Translations under genes and position numbers: made by a program
Source: Zancudomyces culisetae
Lineage: Eukaryota; Kickxellomycota; Harpellomycetes; Harpellales; Legeriomycetaceae
DNA: 23,896 bases
Direction of reading: 5' to 3'
Assembly: GCA_001969505.1 (NCBI GenBank)
Contig: LSSK01000890.1
Span: 1-23,896 of the forward strand
Shown here: piece by piece, positions 9,061-17,823 of the stretch
Position numbering within the stretch: the stretch's first letter is position 1
How the letters are laid out: each line of letters opens with the position of its first letter
Notes under the pieces: model-generated
What the model saw: the letters and a program-made list of their open reading frames with translations, nothing else
Database searches by the model: none
What the model was told of the DNA's origin: nothing

Positions 9061-9075
9061 CGGTGAATTTCACCG
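9061..9075. promoter_or_regulatory. Perfect 7-1-7 palindrome, CGG-N9-CCG
   Basis: The bases CGGTGAA-T-TTCACCG form a perfect inverted repeat. Everted or inverted CGG/CCG half-sites with fixed spacing are the usual targets of fungal Zn2Cys6 activators. It lies about 620 bp upstream of MRM2 and 2.1 kb upstream of the Sec7-PH gene, so its target, if any, is unclear. Confidence 0.3.
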
Positions 9076-9466
9076 AGGAAAATAAAAATAGATTAATTAG
9101 TTAAATGAATAGTCAAATGAATGCAAGGGTAAAGACCTCTATTTTAACCTACCCTGCCGGTTAGCAAAAACATCAAGAAGATTGTGAGAAGGGGGGGGGT
9201 GAGAGTGAGAAGATGGAAAAATAGAAAGCAGTGGGATATTATTACAGTATATCTAGTAGTTTAACTGAAAAGCAAGTTGTAACCCAGATTATGATGGATG
9301 GTTGGTGGTATATAGCACTATACAAAAAGTGAACCAAGCGTGGCCAGAAAAAGAGGAGGAGAACTTGTATCAAAAATAGACAAGGATGTGGGATAATATT
9401 ATGTGTATAGTAGATACTTGTTTGACAGTCCAATAGGGTATTAACTGTAGCGATAAAGGTGATACA

Positions 9467-9658
9467 ATGTTAAATGTCTTTTTATTTTTACCAACAGGTG
9501 GTAATACAAGAATGACAGAAATCAATGAGCTACACCATTCATTTGTGATTATGAGTGATGATATTTGTGTTCAAGTTGGATTTCCAAATTTATTAACTTT
9601 ATCAAATTATCAAATTTATTCAGGTAGAGAAGCATCAAATTTCCAAAGAAAATATTAA
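9467..9658 (+). pseudogene. Possible short coding remnant, unrecognised
   Basis: The frame reads MTEINELHHSFVIMSDDICV and on to a TAA at 9656-9658. Its mixed codon composition differs from the purine-rich surroundings. An acceptor-like TTTTTACCAACAG stands just before the GGTGGTAATACAAGAATG start region. A second protein-like stretch in another frame (GALELYKATDEMYKVGGNC) follows at about 9678-9760, as if a frame had been lost. I recognise no family. It may be a degraded gene, a small unknown gene or chance. Confidence 0.2.
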
Positions 9659-11151
9659 AGATTGAAAAGGAATAGGGAGCTTTAGAACTATATAAAGCCA
9701 CTGATGAAATGTATAAAGTTGGAGGGAATTGCATGTTAATATGTACACAATCAAGGTCAATTTAAAAAAAAACTATGCAATTAAAAAAAATAATTGGTGA
9801 ATCGAACTTTTAAGTTTGATTTTGAATAAAACTGGAAAGTTTGTGAATTAGTCGCAATTTCAATCAAAATTAGTTAGATTCAAATTTGATGGGTATTAAC
9901 CGAACTTTTGAAGCAAAAAAAAAAAAAGACGGCAGTATTTAGGGAAAATAGAGATAGTTTTTACTCTATTCTGGGACACCTGAAAGAAAAAAAGGGAGAG
10001 GAGAGGAGAGGATATAAAAAATCAAAAGAAATAGCACTTTTGGTATACAACTTGAAGTTAATAGTTTAGTAACTGCCAAAAATATTTTATGCGTGAGTAA
10101 GTATGAGGAAGAGATAAGCGAGTAGAATGAACACAAAGGAGGAGAGCTGGTAAGGGAGGAGAATAAAATATCTGACATTATATAAAGTGATAACCGAAGT
10201 TGACAAAGTGATTTATTTCGATATAAATTAATATTGGCTCAAAGGCATATAACCAAATCGAAATATTGAAGCTAATTAATGACCAAGGCTAGTCATAAAG
10301 CCGAAACAACCCCGAATGCTTTTCAGTCACTTTTATAAATTCAAAATATAAGATTACATAAATATTAATATGCTGAGCATGAAATTTTTCATTGAATACT
10401 AAATTGGTAAAAAAATAAATAATAAAAAATAAATCGATGCAAATTGATTAGAAGACACACCTGAATATTACCACTGTCATTTTAGCAAATAAACATTTGT
10501 TAAAATAACAGATTTGAAATTAGAGTGACAGGTATAAGTAAATTTTTTTATAAAATGATTTGTAATAAAAGCGATGTACACTATCAAAACAGTTTGTGCA
10601 ACCTGTTGGTATAGAATCGCAGTATATAAAAGCTGGAGAAAAGTGAGGAGCAGAAAGTTAAAAAAAAATAATAGGGCCTAAAAAAAAAAATAAGGGCTTT
10701 CCTGGGAGCTTATGCAAATACCATGAATTTCAATATTGGGAATTGTAAAGCAATTCAGTAATTTTATAACTGAAAAGTGCGTAAAAAGCAAACCGATATA
10801 GTATGGTAAAGAAGGGAAGGAAAGGGAAGGGATAAACGCATAATTTTGAGGTAGAGAGGCTTATGTGTTTAATAGTAATAATAAAGTAAAAGTATTGATA
10901 TTGATATAGATATAGACACAGATATAGGTAAACGCCTTGATTGTATCCAAGAAAAGGGAGCACGTATTTTCAAAGGGATAAAGATACAACTACAAACGGG
11001 CGGTAGGAATGACAAATAGACAGAGGTGATAATTTGTATAGAGGAAAAAAGCTGAAAGAAAGTATATGATATTAGAGAAGGGAACAGAGTGAGATTGAAT
11101 AAACGCATTAATACGAACCTCTATAGCCAACTTTGAAAAACAAGACTTGAA

Positions 11152-13937
11152 ATGAAGAAGAGAATAAAGAATGCGGAAAGGTACGAGTGGTTTGTGTCAA
11201 AACTGCGGGGAAAAAAGAGTCGAGTGGAGCTGTCAAATATGGGACTTGGACAAAATGAAAATGAATATATAAATGGAAATATAAATGGAAATATAAATGG
11301 AAATATAAATGGAAATATAAATGGAAATATAAATGGAAATATAAATGGAAATATAAATGGAAATATAAATGGAAATATAAATGAAAAGAAGGAAAATAAG
11401 GAAGAGGAAAAGGAAAAGGAAAAGAGGTGTTTGGATCAAGCAAATAAAGGGGATTCGGGGAAAAGTGAACGGGATAACAATTGTGCATATATGTACAACC
11501 CCGAATACTTTGAAAGCGACATGCTTTTGGCGATAAAAGAAAAGCGTGTAAAAATACAAGAGAACATAAATTCAGCAACACCACGAAGTGTTAATAGAAG
11601 GCCTAGTTTATGGCAAATGCTAAATAAAAGGAAAAAAATAGTTCCATTTGGTAGAAAAAACGAAAGAGAGACTAAGGCGATTCCATATATGAATCAAAGA
11701 GATCAAAACGAAAAAACGATCAAATTGGAAGAAGAAGAAGAAGAAGAAGAAAAAGAGGAGCAGGAGCAGGAGCAGGAGGAGCAGAAACAGAAGCAGGAGC
11801 AGGAGAATGATAATGATAAAGGTATAGATAGTAAAAGGGAGAGAGAAAGCAAAAAGAATAGAGACAGAGACAAGGAAGAAGGAAAGGAAAGAGTTGCATA
11901 TAATAATACGGTCAAAAACACAAATGATATATTGAGCGTGCCAATGGTTAGAGGTAGAATGAACAAAAGTTCAACAGATATTATACAGAAAGTGGGTAAA
12001 GAGGAGATTAGAACAAGCAAACTTGGAATTGCGAGCAATATCGAGATTAAGAGTTACAACACAAAAGTAGGAGGTGGAGATCAAGAGTGGGATTTCTTTA
12101 ACGAAAATGAACCGAGCTTGAAGGAAGGACGTGAATCAATGGGAGATGTGGATAAACAGGAGAATGGAATTGCAGGATATTACAATTTTGAAAGAGAAGA
12201 GGCAAATAAAGCAAGTACGACATCGTTGAAGTATAAAGGCAAAGATATTGAGAGAAAGTTAGCAGATAGTATAGAAAAGCTGAATATGATGTTTCAGCAA
12301 AGGTCAAGTAAAACACAGAGCAAGACCAAGCTGCACAAAGGAGGTATGGATAATAAAGATGATGAATTATGGTTAAGCGAGAGTAGAGAGGTGGAGATTG
12401 TTGATGAAGATGATGAAATGATGGTGGTGGCGTTTAAAAGTAAAAGTCGAATGAAAAAGGATTCAATAAAGCAAGTTGAAGGTTGCGACCGTAAAAGTAT
12501 CCAAGAGGAAGAAAGAGAAGAAAATGAAAAAGTAAAGGAAAAATCGGCATCAAAACAAAATTTGAAACATGTAAAAGGTGGTGGAAAAGTTATAAATGAA
12601 TCAGAAAAAAATAAAAAAAACCAAGAGAAAAAAGATGTAGAGGAAGTAAAAGAGGAAGAGGAAGATGATGATGATGGTGGTGGTGTGAATGTATATAAAG
12701 AGATAGCGGATGCGATTTATTTACAAGACAAGAGTAAAAAATATTTTTATATGTTCAAGGAACTAAAAGAAGGGAAATACTTGGACTTTATGGGGAAAAA
12801 CAAAGATTTGAACAATAGAGTACTGGTATATTATATGAAGAACTTTAATTTTGAAAAGCAACGGATAGACGAGAGTTTAAGGAAGTTGTGTGGACAGATA
12901 TTGATGAAGGGAGAATCGCAGGCGATAGATAGGGTATTAGAGGAGTTTTCCAAGAGGTATATAGAGTGTAATCAAGACAACAGGCTTATAACCATGGAGA
13001 ATGCGCATATTATAGTATTTTCGATATTTTTGCTGAATACAGATTTACATTTGGCCGAGATGAAAAGCAAGGACAGGATGACGTGGAAAAAATATGTAAA
13101 TAATACGATAGAGGCAATAAGCATTAGTAAACAGGAAGAACTGATGGAGAGAACAAAATCAGCAACGACGGTTCATAAAAAGTCCAGAGATGAAGATATG
13201 AAGCTACCAAAGATATTGTCTAGCCAAAGGTTAACATCTAAGGAATCTGATAGTTCTACAATACTTTTAAAATCCAAAAGTCAACAATATGAAAAAGAGG
13301 AGGAAAAAGAAAGGAGAAATACAGGAGTTAGTGATGGAGAAAGTTTGATAGATAATCCTTTAGAACAGGTTAAAAAGAACAAAATCAAACTGTATAAACA
13401 TAACAGCAAAACCCAACCAGAACTATCAAGAGAAAAAGACGAAACAAGTAAAATTGATGAGAAACAGATTAACAAGAGTCATATTTTTGGGCAGAAAGGA
13501 TGGAGAGATGTTGAAAATTACAAAAGTGAAAGAGAGAAATATAGTGGGCAGCAGAATTTAAAAGAAGTGGTGGAAGGATTTTGTAAAGAAAAGATGAATA
13601 AAAGAGAGATATTAGGTAACAGTAAAAAAATGGATAAATTAGAAAAATCACAGGATAATAAAACGAATAAAAACAAGATATCATTAGGAGGAGTAGGAGG
13701 AGGAGGAGGAGGAGGAGGAAAGGAAGAGATGGTATTAGAAAGGAATAAGAAAAAGTCAGTGGATTCTCATCGACATTTTTTTGCAGATCGAATGGTACAT
13801 TCAACACAAGAAATTTCTACAAATGAAAAAATTGATACACTATTAAAAGAGATATATAATTCAATACGAACCAAACCATTAATGAAGCCAACATTTTCAA
13901 CAGAAACACAGAAAGGTTTGAGTTTGAATGAAAAGTC

Positions 13938-13974
<37 letters not shown>

Positions 13975-14302
13975 GCAATAGAAGACCATTCTAACCAAGA
14001 CAATGAGGAGAGTTATTCGATTAGGGAAAGGTCTAGTAGTGTAAGAAAGGAGAGAAGTACAATGTATGAAGTGAGTAGTCAAGATAGTAAAACCAAAGTG
14101 TTTGATAAAGGTGTACAACAAAAGAGTGAAAAATCATTTTCCAAAAAGAGTATAAGAATTTTAAGCTCATTTTATTCTAGTAATAGTGGAGAAAAAGAAT
14201 CAAAAAAGGTATCAAATATGATGGGTTCTACTAAATCTTCATTTTATTTACAACAGGATCAATTTAATCGACAAAATTATATTAATCAATATACTAAAAT
14301 GC

Positions 14303-14344
<42 letters not shown>

Positions 14345-16635
14345 CACAATCACAATCATTATCACAATTACAATCACAAAATCAAATTTATGGACAACAT
14401 TTACCTTCATTAAGAAATCATACAGCTTATCATCAAGCATTAATGAGTGCAATAAAATATGGTAATACTAATACTAATACTAATGGTAATGATAATCAAA
14501 ATCAAAATCAAAATGAAAATGAAAATGATACTACAATAGAACAGTTAAATCTTAATTTATGGAATTATCAACGAGATACAAACAACCTGATGAACATTCA
14601 TATTTCTATAGAAGGGTTGCCTATCGCAAGCAAAAACTATTACCGAGTTGGATACTTGGCAAGAAAGTATTTGTTGGAAAGAGGAGGAAGAAAACCAAGA
14701 AGCAGAAAATGGAAAGGGTATTATGTAATGTTGGCGGGTGGTGTTGTATACTTTTTCAAAGCTGATGAAATGGGAACACCAAATCCTGACCTTTGTCTTA
14801 CTACAACAATTCCTCTTCCAATAGCATCTCAGATTATGGAGAGAGCAAGTTTGCTTCATTCATATACTCAAGTTATGCCTTCGCCTGGTTATTCTACTCT
14901 TCGTCCTCATGTACTTGCCTTGACTCTAAAGTCTGGTGAAATTTACTTGTTTCAAACCTACACCGCTCAACAAGCCTCTGATTGGGCTTTTGCTTTCAAC
15001 TATTGGGCTGCCTTGAAATCAAAAGAACCTAATTTTGCTGGTATTTCTATTACTTCAAATCTAGAATATGGTTGGAAAAATACCTTTATTTCCAATTCCA
15101 AGTCGAAATCTAAATCTAATTCTAAATCCAATCCTGCTTCCCTTTCCCCAACTTTATCATCTTCTAATCTTTCTGCTTTATCTCAACTAGATACTCAATC
15201 TCAAATTGCTTCTTCCATTAAAAGTATTGATGATAAATTTGAAACTTCAAGTACAAAATCCAACTCAAATTCAAAATCGAAATCAAAATCAAATCCAAAA
15301 TCCAACTCAAAATCAAAATCAAAATCGAAAATTAGCCTTTATACAAACGAAAACTCTAGTAAATCAAATAAACATCTTGCTAGTATTCATAAATTTGTAA
15401 CTGACTATAACAACTCTAATTCCAATTCTACAAATATTGTTGACTGGGTTGCTCCTAAAGATCCCGATATTCCCTCCGTAAACAACGAACTTGAACAGAT
15501 CAAGGCATTTTCAAAACATTCTGCTTATCTAGACTCTGAACTGATCTCTCACAAAGCTGTCTTTATAACAATCAATCCTAATCTACCTACTACCTCAACC
15601 TCAACCTCAAATTCTACCTCAACTTCTGCCACAACTTCTTCCTCTTCTTCTTCCAGTATTTATAACAAGGCCTTTCACAATTGGGAGAAAAAGGCTCAGT
15701 ATTTACTACACGAATTGGTAAAATACAAATCTTATATTGATTGCTTGGAATCTGCAATCGCTCTTGAAAGCTCCTCTCGACCTCAACCTCAAACTCAACC
15801 CCAAAATCAAACTCAACCCCAAAATCAAACTCAAACCCAAACCCAAACCCAAACCCAAACCCAAACCCAAACCCAAACCCAAACCCAAACCCAAACCCAA
15901 ACCCAAAATCTTTTATCTGATGATAATGTTGTTATGGTTGATCAATCTTCTTGTAAAAATTTAAATAACACTCGTGTTGAAAATCCTAAACTACCACTTG
16001 ATCCTATTCCTTCTCCTTATTCTTCCTCAAAACTTGTCAATTCTACTAGTACTAAATCATTTGTTTATTCTCGTAGACGAAGCTCTACCATTGGCTCCCA
16101 AAACCTTTTTTCTTCCAATTCTTCAAAGCTTGTTTCCACTGATCTTTCTACTCCATCCAAAAAATTCAATTCTGCCGCTAAATTTCCTAAAATACCTAAC
16201 CTTTTTTCAACCTCTCTTCCACACCCACCACCACATCCCCCTCTTCCTCTTGCTCACTCTAATCATTTGCCATTCCCCTCTATTCCTCTCCACTCTTCTG
16301 CTTTGGCTTTCAACAAATCCTCCAAAACAATCCCCTCTCTCAAAACTCCCTCTTCTTCTCCCTCAATTCTTCTCCCCGATTTATTTACAACCCACTATAA
16401 TATCCCTCCTAATTACCACCCTCACCATTCCGAATCTATAATCTCCGCTCCCTCCTTTCCTCCCAAACCCTCCCTCCAATCAACTCCCGATAACCCCCCC
16501 TTTTCTCCTGACTACTCTGTTTCTTCTTCCTTGGTTTATCTTTCTAAGTCCATTCCAAAAAGAAAAACTTTTTCTACTCATCGTGATATTCAACCAAGAC
16601 ACCTTGGGTCTTCTCCTGGGATACAGGATGAATAA
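11152..16635 (+). CDS. Sec7-PH Arf guanine-nucleotide exchange factor, EFA6/Yel1 class, with massive low-complexity inserts
   Basis: A single 1827-residue ORF. A Sec7 domain starts near residue 525 (MFKELKEG at 534), with the catalytic glutamate finger at Glu588 (LMKGESQAIDRVLEEF) and the hallmark NTDLHLA at 629-635. Its C-terminal helix (IDTLLKEIYNSIRTKPL, 894-910) lies beyond a roughly 235-residue insertion. A PH domain spans about 1163-1290 (YRVGYLARKYLLERGGRK to AFNYWAALKSKEP). A coiled-coil helix follows at about 1509-1540 (NWEKKAQYLLHELVKYKSYI). Sec7-PH-coiled coil is the order of EFA6 and yeast Yel1, the exchange factor for the Arf6-like Arf3 at the plasma membrane. Syt1 is an alternative, so no symbol is given. 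Yel1 of budding yeast has 687 residues; the excess here is INGN, E/K/Q, G, T, Q, SK and TQ repeats. The C-terminus is proline/serine-rich. No introns, unlike the genes at 1-8.4 kb. Confidence 0.85.
11269..11376 (+). repeat. 12-bp tandem repeat, nine exact copies, coding INGN repeats
   Basis: The unit ATAAATGGAAAT is repeated nine times without a mismatch, followed by a degenerate tenth copy (ATAAATGAAAAG). It is in frame and encodes Ile-Asn-Gly-Asn near the N-terminus of the Sec7-PH protein. Exact copies imply recent slippage or unequal exchange, so the copy number is likely variable between strains. Confidence 0.95.
11728..11751 (+). repeat. (GAA)n trinucleotide repeat encoding poly-Glu
   Basis: An uninterrupted run of GAA codons, followed to about 11805 by imperfect GAG/CAG codons that encode E/Q/K repeats in the N-terminal disordered region of the Sec7-PH protein. 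Confidence 0.9.
13687..13720 (+). repeat. (GGA)n repeat encoding poly-Gly inside the Sec7 insertion
   Basis: GGA codons, interrupted once by GTA, encode a poly-glycine run in the insertion that splits the Sec7 domain. Confidence 0.9.
13938..13973 (+). repeat. (ACA)n repeat encoding poly-Thr
   Basis: About twelve consecutive ACA codons encode threonine just after the last Sec7 helix, in the linker to the PH domain. Confidence 0.9.
14302..14343 (+). repeat. (CAA)14 repeat encoding poly-Gln
   Basis: Fourteen CAA codons in a row, followed by a Q/S-alternating stretch (TCACAA units) to about 14380. Together they form a glutamine-rich linker between the Sec7 and PH domains. Confidence 0.93.
15105..15330 (+). 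repeat. Imperfect Ser-Lys dipeptide repeats
   Basis: Two blocks of TCNAAA/TCNAAT hexamers (about 15105-15135 and 15258-15330) encode alternating serine-lysine/asparagine runs after the PH domain. They are degenerate at the nucleotide level and so older than the ACCCAA array. Confidence 0.8.
15835..15906 (+). repeat. (ACCCAA)12 hexamer array encoding Thr-Gln, G-quadruplex-prone complement
   Basis: Twelve exact ACCCAA units encode TQ repeats (residues 1562-1585), after variant units (CCCCAA, AATCAA, ACTCAA) from about 15781. The minus strand reads as consecutive GGGTTT units, with far more than the four G-runs needed for a quadruplex. The unit resembles a telomeric repeat but is in frame and internal. 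Confidence 0.95.
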
Positions 16636-16926
16636 ACTACAAAGTCAAACCCCTTTTCATTATCATTCTCTTTTACCCAATATGTATCAATACTATAACT
16701 CTATTTTAAATATAGTAAAGTACAATCCTTCTGTAGTGGCATAAATTTTTTAGCTTAGTTTATAACTCTATCTATTAAATACCCATTATATAAAAGTTCT
16801 TTCTATTTTTTTTTCTTTCAAAAAAATTTTTGTGGTTAAGATAGCAAATAAATGATATCTTACAATTAGAATGCTTTATTATGATTATATATTATACAAA
16901 TCTCAACATTTAAAAAATTTATAGTC
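16636..16926. terminator. Convergent 3' region between the Sec7-PH gene and the J-protein gene
   Basis: A 291-bp AT-rich spacer where two convergent transcripts must end. It contains TATATAAAAG-like and TAAATATAGTAAAG sequences and T-runs near 16805 that could direct cleavage and polyadenylation in both directions. The assignment is positional. Confidence 0.4.
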
Positions 16927-17580
16927 TTATTTTTTAACTCGAGCCTTTTTGTTCTTAAAATCTCTCCAGCTAGCCACTCTAGCATCCCGGTTTTTTTCCC
17001 AATCTGCCTCTTGTTTCTTTCGCTTTTTAATTTCTCCTTCCAATTCTTTCTGCTTCAAGTGCTGTTTTTTCTCCTGTTCACTTTCTACCCTAGCCTTGTT
17101 TCTTTTCCTCCATTCCATCTCAATCACCATAGTACGATACTTTTCTGAAACTGCTGCCTCAAATTCTTTTCCCTCAAATTTTATCTGCGAAACCTTTTCG
17201 TCTTTTTCTCCGTACAGCTTTTCTAGCTTCAACTTTAGATTTTTGCGCTCCTGTGTTACCAATCCTCGAGCATCTTCAATCATCTTCAACAGCCACGTTC
17301 GTTGTTGTTGGTCCATTAGGTCACTCTCTGCCTTTTTGAGTATCTCGAATGCATCTCGTGCTCTTTCATGTTGCGTTTTATCTGGATGAATCAATAGTGA
17401 CTTTTTTCTATATGCTGATTTTATTGCCGAATCTTCGCAATTATATTCCAATTCCAAAATTTTAAATGGATCGATCTTTGAACAGCCCAAGATTCTTTCT
17501 ACCTCCTTTTGTCGTGAAAGTTGAGTAATTTGATGTTTAAAATATCTATCAAGTTCATCATTCTCCTTGGAATTGCTCAT
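16927..17580 (-). CDS. J-domain protein of the DNAJC8/Spf31 spliceosome-associated family
   Basis: A 217-residue intronless gene. The J domain spans roughly residues 37-95 (DPFKILELEYNCEDSAIKSA...) with the Hsp70-activating HPD at 65-67. A long charged helix rich in K/E/R/Q follows (about 110-200). The C-terminus, NRDARVASWRDFKNKKARVKK-like, matches the ESRDGRVDSWRNF end of human DNAJC8. In human and fission yeast (Spf31) this family associates with the spliceosome, and DNAJC8 also interacts with SR-protein kinase. To my knowledge budding yeast lacks a clear orthologue, so its presence fits an intron-rich genome. The basic C-terminal tail may act in nuclear import. The ATG at 17580 gives the family's short acidic lead. 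It lies 243 bp downstream of the permease stop, on the same strand, with its own promoter in 17581-17823. Confidence 0.85.
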   Translation of the reverse strand: MSNSKENDELDRYFKHQITQLSRQKEVERILGCSKIDPFKILELEYNCEDSAIKSAYRKKSLLIHPDKTQHERARDAFEILKKAESDLMDQQQRTWLLKMIEDARGLVTQERKNLKLKLEKLYGEKDEKVSQIKFEGKEFEAAVSEKYRTMVIEMEWRKRNKARVESEQEKKQHLKQKELEGEIKKRKKQEADWEKNRDARVASWRDFKNKKARVKK

Positions 17581-17823
17581 ATTCTGTTTTCGCTTTGTTT
17601 ATTATTTTTTATTGATCCCTTTTAAAATTAATATATTTGATACAAAATAATATGCGATTTTTAAATATCGGAAAATGCATAGGTAAAAAATTCAAATCAA
17701 TTTAATTTTACGAATTTTGTTAAATATTTAGGTTTAAAAAGTACTCATGAATCAATTACTCTTAAACAAATAGAATTCTTGGAAAACTTGGAAAACTTGT
17801 AAAAAATATAAAATAAAGGGTTC

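Larger units (their letters stand above)
8439..11151. other. Long gene-poor spacer upstream of MRM2 and the Sec7-PH gene
   Basis: About 2.7 kb without a gene I can support. The sequence is A/T-rich with many poly-A runs. From about 9180 rightwards the + strand becomes clearly purine-rich (GGAGAGGAG tracts near 10000, GAAGGGAAGG near 10810), continuing the composition of the downstream gene. TATA-like boxes occur near 9689, 10179 and 10623. An exact palindrome at 9061-9075 and a possible short coding remnant at 9467-9658 are listed separately. No Pol III A/B box pair was found by eye. Confidence 0.5.

Noticed and set aside
11108-14121. Several minus-strand ORFs rich in F, L, S, C opposite the Sec7-PH gene
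   Set aside because: They mirror the purine-rich coding strand (poly-pyrimidine complement) and show no domain, while the + strand has clear Sec7 and PH motifs.
15706-15906. Minus-strand ORF of alternating Gly-Leu
   Set aside because: It is the complement of the ACCCAA coding array and has no gene-like sequence outside the repeat.
15835-15906. Telomere or subtelomere boundary
   Set aside because: The hexamer array is in frame inside a conserved gene with conserved genes on both sides, so it is a coding repeat and not a chromosome end.
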